Of a DNA stretch of 64,000 bases, positions 20,502 through 29,046 are shown piece after piece; position 1 is the first letter of the stretch, and every line of letters starts with the position of its first letter. The stretch spans positions 248,001-312,000 of the forward strand of contig NZ_BNEA01000001.1 of assembly GCF_016860525.1 (NCBI RefSeq), read 5' to 3'. The translations under genes were made by a program, and so were the position numbers. The notes under the pieces were generated by a model. It was not told the origin of the DNA. It searched no databases and saw nothing but the letters and a program-made list of their open reading frames with translations. The DNA is from Streptomyces rubradiris. GTDB lineage: Bacteria; Actinomycetota; Actinomycetes; Streptomycetales; Streptomycetaceae.

Positions 20502-21811
20502 CCTCCACAGTCGTCCGGTACGAACCCCGCGGCGGCGCCAAGACCCTGCTGTCCGCGCGCGATCAGGAGATCTGCATCGCCGGGCCGGCGGGCACTGGGA
20601 AGTCCCTGGCGATGCTCCAGAAGGCGTTCTACACCTCGCTGATGGTGCCGGGCTGCCGCAGCCTGATCGTCCGGCAGACCCACGCCAGCCTCACCGGGTC
20701 GACGCTGGTGACGTTCGAGCAGCAGGTCGCGCCGGCCGCGCTCGCCGAGGGCGTCGTGAAGTGGTTCGGCGGTTCGCCCAGGAAGCCGGCGGCGTACCAG
20801 TTCGCGAACGGCGCCGAGATCCTCGTCGGCGGGTTGGACAGGCCGGAGAAGTTCCTTAGTACCGAGTTCTCCCGGATCTACGTGGACGAGGCCACCCAGA
20901 TCACGCTGACCGCGCTGGAGACCCTGATCACCCGGCTCCGCGGGACCGCGCCGACGTACCGGCAGATCGTCCTCGCCTGCAACCCCGACCACCCGAAGCA
21001 CTGGATCAAGCAGCGGTGCGACGAGGGCACCATGCGGATGCTGCACAGCCTGCACCGCGACAACCCCCTCTACGTCCGCGAAGACGGGTCGTTGACCGAG
21101 CGTGGCGTCGACTACATGGCCAAGCTCGACGCATTGACGGGCGTCCGCCGGCTCCGCTACCGCGACGGCATCTGGGCTGCCGCAGAGGGCCTGGTCTACG
21201 AGGGCTGGTCCGAACCGGTGCACGTCATCGAACCGTTCGACGTGCCCGCCGGCTGGACGCGGTGGGTCACGATCGACTTCGGATACACAGCGCCATTCGT
21301 CGCTCAACTCTGGGCCGAGGACCCCGACGGCCGGCTCTACCTCATCCGCGAATGGGTCCGTACCCGCATGCTGGTTGAGGACCACGCCGACGTCATCCGC
21401 GACCGGCTCCTCGCCGGGCAGCCCCGCCCGCGCGCCGTCATCACCGACCACGACGCCGAAGACCGCGCCACCCTGGAGCGGAAACTCGGCATGGGCACAC
21501 AGGCCGCACACAAGGGCGTCTCGGACGGCATCCAGGCGCTCCAGTCCCGGCTGAAGGTCCAGCCCGACGGCCGCGCGCGGCTGCACGTCTTCCGGGACGC
21601 CTTGCTGGAGCGCGACCCAGAGATGGACGCGCAGTCCCTCCCGATCGGCCTCGCCGAGGAAGTCTCCGGCTACGTCTGGGCCGTGAAACCCGGCAACGTC
21701 GGCGGGCTGAAAGAGGAGCCGGTCAAGGCCAATGACCACTCGATGGATGCCGCCCGGTACATGGTCGCCGCGCGGGATCTCCTCGGTCGGCCGCGGGTTC
21801 GCTGGCTGTAA
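20498..21811 (+). CDS. terL: Terminase large subunit, ATPase-nuclease (437 aa)
   Basis: GTG 20498 overlaps terS. Walker A is GPAGTGKS (29-36), Walker B RIYVDEAT (126-133) and the coupling motif LACNP (159-163). The nuclease half has VTIDFGYT (Asp 260), ITDHDAED (Asp 317/319) and NDHSMDAARYM (Asp 413/416), the acidic triad of RNase H-fold terminase nucleases. The length and order fit the PBSX/Terminase_3 type. It pumps phage DNA into the prohead through the portal. Confidence 0.95.
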   Translation: MTSTVVRYEPRGGAKTLLSARDQEICIAGPAGTGKSLAMLQKAFYTSLMVPGCRSLIVRQTHASLTGSTLVTFEQQVAPAALAEGVVKWFGGSPRKPAAYQFANGAEILVGGLDRPEKFLSTEFSRIYVDEATQITLTALETLITRLRGTAPTYRQIVLACNPDHPKHWIKQRCDEGTMRMLHSLHRDNPLYVREDGSLTERGVDYMAKLDALTGVRRLRYRDGIWAAAEGLVYEGWSEPVHVIEPFDVPAGWTRWVTIDFGYTAPFVAQLWAEDPDGRLYLIREWVRTRMLVEDHADVIRDRLLAGQPRPRAVITDHDAEDRATLERKLGMGTQAAHKGVSDGIQALQSRLKVQPDGRARLHVFRDALLERDPEMDAQSLPIGLAEEVSGYVWAVKPGNVGGLKEEPVKANDHSMDAARYMVAARDLLGRPRVRWL

Positions 21812-21856
21812 GAGTGTCGAAACCATACATGCCGCCACCGACGAGACGAGGACGCA

Positions 21857-22057
21857 ATGACCAGCCGAAACGATCGATTCCGCAGGTGGGCCCTGTTGTG
21901 GCGGAAGTTGGCGCCGTTCTTGCTTGACACGGCTGGGATCATCCTATTGTCGGGTTCCGCCATGGTGTGGCTGGGCCTGGCAGCAGGCATGGCAACAGCA
22001 GGCATCGGGTGCTTCGTCCTCAACTTCCGGATCCACGAGGGCAGACGCAGCCAGTAG
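21857..22057 (+). CDS. Small two-TM membrane protein (66 aa)
   Basis: The start is ATG 21857 after GACGAGGACGC. After a basic N-terminus (SRNDRFRRWALLWRK), two hydrophobic segments follow at ~18-37 and ~38-56, then a basic tail. It sits between terminase and portal, an unusual place for a membrane protein. Role unknown; it might be a moron or holin-like accessory. Confidence 0.6.
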   Translation: MTSRNDRFRRWALLWRKLAPFLLDTAGIILLSGSAMVWLGLAAGMATAGIGCFVLNFRIHEGRRSQ

Positions 22058-22072
22058 CGAACTGGAGGGGCG

Positions 22073-23545
22073 TTGGCACGGACCCTCCTCGGCGCGCTCC
22101 TCAACCGAGCAGCCACGGCAGCTCAGACCCCGGTCCCCTTCGCCTCCCGCTCCCAGTCCTACGGCCGCGGCCTGTTCGGCGCCAACCGCAGTACCACGGC
22201 CCAACTCAACGCCATGGGCTCCGTCGGCACCCTCTTCGCCATCGTCAACAGGACCGCCAAGGCCGAAGCCGGCGTCGAGTGGGGCCTCTTCCGTAAGGCG
22301 AGATCGGGCAAGAAGGAAGACCGCGTTCAGGTCACGTCGCACGCGGCCCTGGAGCTGTGGAACCGGCCGAACGACTTCTACACGCAGTCCGTGTTCGTGG
22401 AAGCCGGCGCGCAGCACAAGCTGTTGACCGGTGAGCAGTGGTGGGTCGTAGCGCGCCGGGAGGGCGTGAACCTGCCGCTGGAACTCTGGCCCGTGCGCCC
22501 GGACCGCATGACCCCCGTACCCGACCCGGACACTTTCCTCGCCGGGTACATGTACACATCCCCGGACGGGCAGCAGATCGCGCTCCGCAAGGAAGACGTG
22601 ATCTTCATCAGGACCCCACACCCCACCGACCCCTACCGCGGGATCGGCCCGGTGCAGGCGATCCTCACCGACCTCGATGCGGTCCGCTACTCCGCCGAAT
22701 GGAACCGCAACTTCTTCCTCAACAGCGCCGAGCCGGGCGGCATCCTCCGCTTCGACCAGCGCCTGGACGACGACCAGTTCAACGAGATCCGCGACCGCTG
22801 GAACGAACAGCACAAGGGCATCGCCAACGCCCACCGCGTCGCCATCCTCGAACAGGGTGAGTGGATCGACCGCAAGTACAGCCAGCGCGACATGCAGTTC
22901 GCCGAGCTGCGCGGCATTGGCAGCGAAGTCATCCGCGAGGCGTTCGGGTTTCCCAAGCCCATGCTCGGATCCGTGGACGACGTCAACCGGGCCAACGGCG
23001 ACGCCGGGGAGAGGATGTTCGCTCGCTGGCTCGTCGTCCCCGACCTCGAAGCGATCCGGGACGCGCTCAACCACCAGCTGCTGCCGCTGTACGGCGCGAC
23101 CGGGCAAGGCTTGGAGTTCGACTTCGTCAACCCTGTCCCGGACGACGCCGAGACGGAGGCCATGCAGCTTACGGCCCGCGCGAACGCGGCCAAGGCGCTC
23201 GCGGACGCTGGTGCGTGGGACCCCGACGACATCCTCTCGGCGGTTGGTCTGCCGGAGATGCGGCGCGTTTCGGCCCCGGCTGCGACGGCCGCGTGGCGTG
23301 AGTCGGTGGCCGGCCTGCTGGGTGAGGACATCGAGAACGCGCAGCGGTGGGTCGTGGTCACGACGGACGACGACGACCGGTGCGAGCCGTGCGCGGAGCA
23401 GGACGGCCGCACGTACAGGAACCGCGCGCAGGCGTACCGGGACTACCCGGGCGGCTCCGGCTACGTGCACTGCGAGGGCGCCCGGTACGGCAACGACTGC
23501 CGCTGCAAGGTCGTCAAGCGCGGCCGCAAGGGAGAGGGCTCATGA
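22073..23545 (+). CDS. Portal protein with MuF-like C-terminal cysteine module (490 aa)
   Basis: The start is TTG 22073 behind GGAGGGG at 22064-22070. Residues ~40-370 follow the HK97-type portal pattern (FAIVNRTAKAEAGVEWGLF, GYMYTSPDGQQIALRKEDV, IFIRTPHPTDPYRGIGPV, FGFPKPMLGSVDDVNRAN). Residues ~437-478 carry CEPCAEQDGRTY, then YVHCEGARYG and CRCKVVKR, the Cys pattern at the end of MuF head-morphogenesis proteins. The chain therefore looks like a portal with part of a minor head protein fused on. It forms the DNA-entry ring of the capsid. Confidence 0.92.
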   Translation: MARTLLGALLNRAATAAQTPVPFASRSQSYGRGLFGANRSTTAQLNAMGSVGTLFAIVNRTAKAEAGVEWGLFRKARSGKKEDRVQVTSHAALELWNRPNDFYTQSVFVEAGAQHKLLTGEQWWVVARREGVNLPLELWPVRPDRMTPVPDPDTFLAGYMYTSPDGQQIALRKEDVIFIRTPHPTDPYRGIGPVQAILTDLDAVRYSAEWNRNFFLNSAEPGGILRFDQRLDDDQFNEIRDRWNEQHKGIANAHRVAILEQGEWIDRKYSQRDMQFAELRGIGSEVIREAFGFPKPMLGSVDDVNRANGDAGERMFARWLVVPDLEAIRDALNHQLLPLYGATGQGLEFDFVNPVPDDAETEAMQLTARANAAKALADAGAWDPDDILSAVGLPEMRRVSAPAATAAWRESVAGLLGEDIENAQRWVVVTTDDDDRCEPCAEQDGRTYRNRAQAYRDYPGGSGYVHCEGARYGNDCRCKVVKRGRKGEGS

Positions 23546-23811
23546 GCGAGCGCCAACCGCGCACGCTGCGGATCAACAAGCCAACTGGTCGAGCCGGGTG
23601 GGCCGTCGAACTGGACGGTCACGACATCTCCCGGGCGCTGGTCGGACTGTCGCTGAAGCTCGACAGCAGCCCGCTCGCAGAGGCCCGTCTCGATGTGATC
23701 GCCGAGGAGCTTCCGATCGAGGCGCAGGTTCATGTCGTCCTGCCGGACGCAACGAAGGAATTGCTGGTCCGGCTCGGCTGGACCCCGCCTGCCGAGGAGG
23801 CGCAGCCATGA
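23542..23811 (+). CDS. Small head-region protein (89 aa)
   Basis: ATG 23542 overlaps the portal stop. The product is a short beta-rich protein (AGWAVELDGHDISRALVGL, AQVHVVLPDATKELLVRLG) of the kind often found between portal and protease in Streptomyces phages. Function is unknown. Confidence 0.7.
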   Translation: MSERQPRTLRINKPTGRAGWAVELDGHDISRALVGLSLKLDSSPLAEARLDVIAEELPIEAQVHVVLPDATKELLVRLGWTPPAEEAQP

Positions 23812-24881
23812 TGATCACGTTGCCCGGTAAGGCGGCCACCTTCCAGGCCAGCCAGCGCGAGCAGGCCGACCGAGAGCGCGCACGCCTCGGCGTGGAGGCC
23901 CGCTCGTGGTACCGGATCAGCAACGCGGCGTCGGCGGACGAAGCCGAGGTCATGCTGTACGACGAGGTGGGCGGTTGGCTCGGCGCGACAGCGGACGAGT
24001 TCATCGCGGACCTACGCGGCATCACCGCCCCCAGCATCCGGCTGCGAGTCAACAGCCCCGGTGGCAGCGTGTTCGAAGGCGTGGCCATCGCCAACGCCCT
24101 CCGCTCGCACCCGGCGCAGGTCACCGTGCAGGTCGACGGGATCGCCGCCTCCATCGCTTCCGTCATCGCGATGGCCGGGGACCGGATCGAGATGGCCCCG
24201 AACACCATGCTCATGATCCACGACGCCAGTGGTGTGTGTATGGGCAACGCGGCCGACATGGAAGAGATGGCCGAACTCCTCGATCTGATCAGCGACAACA
24301 TCGCCGACGCCTACGCTCAGCGCGCGGGCGGCACCCGCGACGAGTGGCGGGCCCGGATGCGCGCCGAGACCTGGTACCTCCCCGAGGACGCCGTCGCCGC
24401 TGGCCTCGCCGACGAGGCCGTGCAGGCGCCGAAGGCAGGCACCCCCGCGGAGCCCGATGAGGCTGAGCCGGACATGCACCGCGCCTACGACCTCGCCGCC
24501 TACGGCTACACCGGGCCGCGCCGCGAAGAGCCGAAGGCCGAGACCGACAAGCCGGAGCCCCAGCTCGTCATCAGCATCGCCGACCTCCTCGATGAGACAA
24601 CCGTGGCCAAGTTGCGCGAGGCCGTCCGCGAACGCAGCGCCGAGGAACTAGGCGGCACCACGACCCCGCCCGCCGAGGACACGGCCGCGTGTGAGCCGGT
24701 CGCCGAGGCCACGCCCGTCGAACCCGCCCCGGCACCGGCCAGCGAGCCGGCCCCAGAAGCACCCGTAGACGAGTGGGCGGCGCTCACCGCCCACCTCACC
24801 CAGGACGAGCCCGACGCGTGGTCGGTGCTGGTCTCCCACCTCACCACCACGGCGTCGTCCAGCGCGGCGACGGAAGCCTGA
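23808..24881 (+). CDS. Prohead maturation protease, ClpP-like S14 family (357 aa)
   Basis: ATG 23808 overlaps the upstream stop. The protease domain spans ~30-210: RLRVNSPGGSVFEGVAIA (substrate-binding loop), VDGIAASIASVIAMAGD with catalytic Ser 115, and MLMIHDASG with His 138. An acidic residue in YLPEDAVAAGLADEA (~190-204) likely completes the triad. Residues 210-357 are an acidic Pro/Ala/Glu-rich extension that may act as an internal scaffold. It cleaves the capsid precursor during head maturation. Confidence 0.93.
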   Translation: MMITLPGKAATFQASQREQADRERARLGVEARSWYRISNAASADEAEVMLYDEVGGWLGATADEFIADLRGITAPSIRLRVNSPGGSVFEGVAIANALRSHPAQVTVQVDGIAASIASVIAMAGDRIEMAPNTMLMIHDASGVCMGNAADMEEMAELLDLISDNIADAYAQRAGGTRDEWRARMRAETWYLPEDAVAAGLADEAVQAPKAGTPAEPDEAEPDMHRAYDLAAYGYTGPRREEPKAETDKPEPQLVISIADLLDETTVAKLREAVRERSAEELGGTTTPPAEDTAACEPVAEATPVEPAPAPASEPAPEAPVDEWAALTAHLTQDEPDAWSVLVSHLTTTASSSAATEA

Positions 24882-24892
24882 AGGAGGCACTT

Positions 24893-26257
24893 GTGGCACC
24901 CACCACCATCCCGCGCAACGCCGACGAACTGGCGGAGATGCTCGCGGACCCGGCCAAGGCCAAGGACGTCGTCAGCTCCCCGCAGGACCTGACGAACTTC
25001 ATCAAGGCGTATGCCGAGAAGCAACAGGGCGACGGCACCGACCTCCAGCGGCAGGTAGACGAAGCCGTGCAGGCTGGCTTCGCGAACTTCCTCCGCGAGC
25101 AGGGAGCCGAGGACATCAAGCGGCCCGACCTGCGCGCCGCAATGCCCGACCCGTACGCCCAGGCCACGAAGACCGAGCGGTCGAAGGGCCTTTACAACAG
25201 GGCCGCGCTCGGCGCCAAGGTCGACAACCTCTTTGCCAGCTCGGGCGAGTACTTCCACGCCATCTGGCGCGGCAGCTCCAGCCGGGACACCGCCGAGGCG
25301 CAGGCTAAGCTCGCCCAGCTGAAGAACTTCAGCAGCGACGTGCCGGCCGACGGCGGGTTCCTCATCCCCGAGAGCCTCCGGTCCGAGATGCTGAAGGTCG
25401 CACTGGAGCAGTCCGTGGTCCGCCCGCGTGCCCGCGTCATCCCGATGGAGACGCTGCGGGTGCCGTTCCCGGCGATCGACTCCACCAGCAACGTCAACTC
25501 GGTGTACGGCGGTATCACCACGTACTGGACCGAGGAAGGCGGGAAGCTCCAGGGGAGCAAGCCGCGCTTCGGGCGGATCGTCCTGGACGCGAAGAAGCTC
25601 ACCGCGTACACGGAGATCCCGAACGAGCTGCTCACGGACTCCCTGATCAGCCTCACCGCGTTCGTGGACGAGGCGTTCCCCGAGGCGCTGGCTTTCGCCG
25701 AGGACCAGGCGTTCCTTACCGGCGACGGCGTCGGGAAGCCGCTCGGCATCCTCAACGGCAACGCCGCGATCAGCGTGACCCGCACCAGCACATCGAAGAT
25801 CGACTTCCTCGACGTCATCAACATGTACTCGCGGATGCTGCCCCAGTCGATCGCGCGCTCCGTCTGGCTCGCGGCACCCGACACGTTCCCGCAGCTCGCC
25901 CAGATGGCCATGACCCGCGGCACCGACGGCATCGCCTCCCCGGCCATGTGGATGACCGGCGGCCAGGCCATCGACGCCCCGCCCCTCACCCTGATGGGCC
26001 GCCCCGTGATCTTCACCGAGAAGGTTCCGGCGCTCGGCAGCGCGGGCGACCTGTCCCTGGTGGACTTCGGGTTCTACCTCGTTGGTGACCGGCAGGTGAT
26101 GCAGGCCAAGCAGTCCGACGACTTCAAGTTCGATACCGACGAGGTCGCCTTCAGAGTGATTGAGCGGGTCGACGGCCGACCGTGGCTCCAGTCCGCGATC
26201 ACCCCCGCCAACGGCAGCACCAGCACGCTGTCCCCGATCGTCAAGCTCGCCGCCTGA
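24893..26257 (+). CDS. HK97-fold major capsid protein (454 aa)
   Basis: The start is GTG 24893 after AAGGAGG. Residues 1-~125 form a helical acidic delta domain (DELAEMLADPAKAKDVVSS) expected to be removed by the protease. The mature part shows the capsid signature: PADGGFLIPESLRSEMLKVA, TYWTEEGGKLQGSKPRFG, LTAYTEIPNELLTDSL, FLTGDGVGKPLGILNG and the C-terminal FDTDEVAFRVIERVDGRP. It assembles the icosahedral shell. Confidence 0.95.
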   Translation: MAPTTIPRNADELAEMLADPAKAKDVVSSPQDLTNFIKAYAEKQQGDGTDLQRQVDEAVQAGFANFLREQGAEDIKRPDLRAAMPDPYAQATKTERSKGLYNRAALGAKVDNLFASSGEYFHAIWRGSSSRDTAEAQAKLAQLKNFSSDVPADGGFLIPESLRSEMLKVALEQSVVRPRARVIPMETLRVPFPAIDSTSNVNSVYGGITTYWTEEGGKLQGSKPRFGRIVLDAKKLTAYTEIPNELLTDSLISLTAFVDEAFPEALAFAEDQAFLTGDGVGKPLGILNGNAAISVTRTSTSKIDFLDVINMYSRMLPQSIARSVWLAAPDTFPQLAQMAMTRGTDGIASPAMWMTGGQAIDAPPLTLMGRPVIFTEKVPALGSAGDLSLVDFGFYLVGDRQVMQAKQSDDFKFDTDEVAFRVIERVDGRPWLQSAITPANGSTSTLSPIVKLAA

Positions 26258-26279
26258 CCGGCGCCCGGAGGAGAACACC

Positions 26280-26693
26280 ATGGAAGCGCTCGGAAGGCTC
26301 TTCAACATCGTGCCGACCGCCGACGCGGTCGAGGTCAGCCTGACTGGCGCCTCGGCAGTCACATTCGTCTGCGTCGGCGCCGACACCTACACCATCCAGC
26401 AGGCCAAGGACGCCGCCGGAACCGGCGCCACCAACCTGCCCGTCATCGACCACTACTACGCCAACGGCAACGTCGACGGTGCCGGCACCTGGACACGGAC
26501 CGCCGTGAGCCCGGTGGGCGCGGCGGTGACGATCGCGCTCGGGTGCGCGGTCATCCACGTGCCCGTCGCCGCGCTGGACGACGGGTTCGACTACATCCGC
26601 TGCTCGTCCACCGCGGGTGGCCTGGTCACGGCGATCGTCCACGACCTGACCGTGCAGCGCGCACCGGACCTGCTGCCGGCGCTGGGTGTGTGA
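26280..26693 (+). CDS. Probable head decoration or minor head protein (137 aa)
   Basis: The start is ATG 26280 after CGGAGGAG, immediately after the capsid gene. The chain is beta-rich with Ser/Thr/Gly (AVEVSLTGASAVTFVCVGAD, GLVTAIVHDLTVQRAP), as expected for a capsid surface protein. Assignment is by position and composition. Confidence 0.65.
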   Translation: MEALGRLFNIVPTADAVEVSLTGASAVTFVCVGADTYTIQQAKDAAGTGATNLPVIDHYYANGNVDGAGTWTRTAVSPVGAAVTIALGCAVIHVPVAALDDGFDYIRCSSTAGGLVTAIVHDLTVQRAPDLLPALGV

Positions 26694-26694
26694 C

Positions 26695-27111
26695 GTGGCG
26701 CTGCGGGTCTGTCTGGACTGCACAGCGCGGTTCGCAGTGGGGGCGCCCTGGTGCCCCCACTGCGGGTCGGAACGCCACGTTGAGCAGCACGAGGCGGAGG
26801 CGCTCGGGGTGCAGGAAGGCGGGGTCATCGAGGAGGACAGCATGCCGAAGATCAGCCGCCACGGCGGCGCCAGCATCGCCGATGAGGCGACCGACGTACA
26901 GGACGGTGAGGGCGTATCAGCTGGTACGGACTCCTCGACATCCTCCGGGAAGGCGTCGACCTCGCCCGAGCCGAGCGAGAAACAGGGCCGATCGCGTGCC
27001 CGGAAGACGGCGAGCCGCTCCGGACGGGCCCGGACGGACTCCTCTACTGCCCCTACGACGGATGGCGGCCCGGAGGCCGGTACGTCGGCGACCGACTCCG
27101 CTGACGCCTGA
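26695..27111 (+). CDS. Zinc-ribbon head-region protein with low-complexity tail (138 aa)
   Basis: I chose GTG 26695 (VALRVCLDC); GTG 26686 overlapping the upstream stop is an alternative. CLDCTARFAVGAPWCPHCG (~6-24) is a four-Cys zinc ribbon. A segment MPKISRHGG follows, then a Ser/Thr/Pro-rich tail. The tail region is overlapped in another frame by a protein-like ORF (26916-27104), so the low-complexity tail may be shaped by the second frame. It lies between capsid and connector genes. Confidence 0.7.
   Translation: MALRVCLDCTARFAVGAPWCPHCGSERHVEQHEAEALGVQEGGVIEEDSMPKISRHGGASIADEATDVQDGEGVSAGTDSSTSSGKASTSPEPSEKQGRSRARKTASRSGRARTDSSTAPTTDGGPEAGTSATDSADA
26916..27104 (+). CDS. Overlapping small protein in alternative frame, ATC start or minus-1 frameshift (62 aa)
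   Basis: Frame 3 from ATC 26916 to TGA 27104 lies entirely inside the previous gene. It reads as a convincing protein: SWYGLLDILREGVDLARAER, then IACPEDGEPLRTG and GLLYCPYDGWRPG, a CP-x-D-GEPL..YCPYDGW zinc-ribbon pattern I recall from small head-region proteins of other Streptomyces phages. There is no ATG/GTG/TTG; GGTGAGGG precedes ATC at normal spacing. Expression by AUC initiation or by minus-1 frameshifting from the host gene is inferred. Confidence 0.6.
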   Translation: MSWYGLLDILREGVDLARAERETGPIACPEDGEPLRTGPDGLLYCPYDGWRPGGRYVGDRLR

Positions 27112-27149
27112 CCAGCACGACCACCTGCACCCGAGGGAGGTGACGAGAG

Positions 27150-28205
27150 ATGAGCACACCGTGGTACGTGACCCGCGAGGAGATCAAGGCCGAGCTGGAC
27201 GTCAAGGAGACGGCCCGCTCGAACGCGCGGATTGATCGGGCGCTGGCGGACGCGACGGAGTCCGTGCACGGGCTGCTGCACCGCCGGTTCTACCCGGTCG
27301 TGGCCACGCGCTACTTCGACTGGCCCTACGCCGAGTACCGGCCGTCGTGGCGGGTCTGGCTGGACGACAGCGAGCTGATCTCCCTCACCTCCGTCACCTC
27401 CGGCGGCGTGGCGATCCCCCTGGACGACATCCTGCTGGAACCCAACAGGACGGGCCCGCCGTACACGCGCGTCGAGATCAACATCGGCACCAACGCGGTC
27501 TGGGGCGGCGGCGACTCCTACCAGCGGGACATCACCCTCACCGGCCTCTGGGGCTACCGCAACGACGAGACCACCCTCGGCGCCACGGTCGAAGCCCTGG
27601 ACGCCACCGAGACCAGCATCGACGTGGACGCCGCCACCAGCGCGGCCGTCGGCGTCGGCTCCCTCCTCCGGATCGACTCCGAGCGCGTCATCGTCACCGG
27701 CCGGACTCAGCTCGACACCGGGCAGACGCTCGGCGGCAGTGGCCTCACCAACATCAACAACAGCGTCACCGTGGCAGTCCAGTCCGGTGCCGCGTTCGCG
27801 GCCGGTGAGACGATCCTCATCGACGGGGAGCGGATGCGCGTGGACGACATCGCGGGCAACACGCTCGTCGTCACCCGCGCCTGGGACGGCTCCACCATCG
27901 CCGCCCACGCGGCCGGCGCGGCCATCTACGCTCCGCGCGCCCTGACGGTGGAGAGGGGCGCGCTCGGCACCACCGCGGCGACCCACACGAGCGGCGCCAC
28001 GGTGTCCCTGTGGGGGCCGCCGGGCCCGGTCCGACAGCTCACCATCGCCGAAGCGCTCACCGACCTCCTCCAGGGCCGCTCCGGGTACGCGCGCACCGCC
28101 GGGTCCGGGGAGAACGAGCGGGAGACGTCCGGCAGAGGCCTGCGGGATCTCCGCGCCCGCGTCTACACGAGCCACGGGCGCAAGGCCCGAATGAGGAGCG
28201 TGTGA
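27150..28205 (+). CDS. Head-tail connector (neck) protein, gp6-like with insert (351 aa)
   Basis: The start is ATG 27150 after GGAGGTGACGAG. Residues 1-60 are helical and fit the gp6/gp15 head-completion fold (WYVTREEIKAELDVKETARS, RIDRALADATESVHGLLHR). Residues ~75-300 are beta-rich repeats with Asp/Val/Thr, and the C-terminal helix LRDLRARVYTSHG is typical of Streptomyces connectors. It plugs the portal and receives the tail. Confidence 0.82.
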   Translation: MSTPWYVTREEIKAELDVKETARSNARIDRALADATESVHGLLHRRFYPVVATRYFDWPYAEYRPSWRVWLDDSELISLTSVTSGGVAIPLDDILLEPNRTGPPYTRVEINIGTNAVWGGGDSYQRDITLTGLWGYRNDETTLGATVEALDATETSIDVDAATSAAVGVGSLLRIDSERVIVTGRTQLDTGQTLGGSGLTNINNSVTVAVQSGAAFAAGETILIDGERMRVDDIAGNTLVVTRAWDGSTIAAHAAGAAIYAPRALTVERGALGTTAATHTSGATVSLWGPPGPVRQLTIAEALTDLLQGRSGYARTAGSGENERETSGRGLRDLRARVYTSHGRKARMRSV

Positions 28206-28579
28206 TGCTGCTCGACGTCTCCACCAACGCCCGCGGCCCGCTCTTCGATGGCCGGGCACGCGCGCTCGCCAACGCCTACGTGGACCGGCTGGAACGCAAC
28301 CTCGCCGAAGAGGGCCTGTCGATCCTGAAGCGCGAGATGCGCGCCGTCTTCCGGAACCCGACCGGCTACTACGAGTCCCGGTGCGTCGTGGTCGACGGCC
28401 ACAAGATCTGGGACTCCCGCGTCGTCTACGGCCCGTGGCTGGCCGGCGTCGGCTCCCGGAACTTCCCGGTGACCCGGTTCAAGGGCTACGACCACTGGAT
28501 CAAGACACGGCACGAGCTGAACTCCCGTAAGCGCGGCATCGGCGAACGCCTGCTCCGCCGGTACACGGGACGGATGTGA
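28205..28579 (+). CDS. Probable head-closure or minor neck protein (124 aa)
   Basis: ATG 28205 shares its A with the upstream TGA. An amphipathic helix (ARALANAYVDRLERNLAEEG) precedes a central region with FRNPTGYYESRCVV and a basic tail. Position after the connector and before the tail genes suggests a neck or HK97 gp10-like protein. No firm family match. Confidence 0.7.
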   Translation: MLLDVSTNARGPLFDGRARALANAYVDRLERNLAEEGLSILKREMRAVFRNPTGYYESRCVVVDGHKIWDSRVVYGPWLAGVGSRNFPVTRFKGYDHWIKTRHELNSRKRGIGERLLRRYTGRM

Positions 28580-29046
28580 TCGCCGTGGCACTCGACCTCA
28601 CCACCTACCGCGACGTGCTCACCTCACACGCTCAAGCGACGGGCCTGTTCGGGACTGTCCTCTCGCACGAGCCCGTGTCCGCACCGGACAGTGGCCTGAC
28701 AGCCGCGTTCTGGGTGTCCCGGATCGGCCCCACCCCCACCGGCTCGGGTCTGACCGCGACGACGGCGCGTCTGGAAATCATGGCGCGCGTGTTCGAACCG
28801 GCGGACACGGAGCCGCAGGACAGCGTGGACATGGACCTCGTCGGGGCGGTAGATGCCCTGCTGACCGCCTACTCCGGCGACTTCGAGGTGGGCGGCAACG
28901 CCCGCATGATCGACCTCCTGGGCGCTTACGGAACCGCGCTCCAGGCGACGTTCGGTTACACGAGCTTCGCGGGCGGCACGACATTCCGCATCGCAACCCT
29001 GACCATCCCACTGATCATCAACGACGTCTGGGGGCAGGCGGCATGA
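28576..29046 (+). CDS. Probable tail terminator or tail-completion protein (156 aa)
   Basis: GTG 28576 overlaps the upstream stop; GTG 28585 is an alternative. An N-terminal helix (LDLTTYRDVLTSHAQATG) is followed by strands with LEIMARVFEP and a C-terminal half ending TLTIPLIINDVW. This is the layout of small tail terminator proteins that cap the tube before joining the head. Assignment is by order and general fold. Confidence 0.7.
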   Translation: MIAVALDLTTYRDVLTSHAQATGLFGTVLSHEPVSAPDSGLTAAFWVSRIGPTPTGSGLTATTARLEIMARVFEPADTEPQDSVDMDLVGAVDALLTAYSGDFEVGGNARMIDLLGAYGTALQATFGYTSFAGGTTFRIATLTIPLIINDVWGQAA

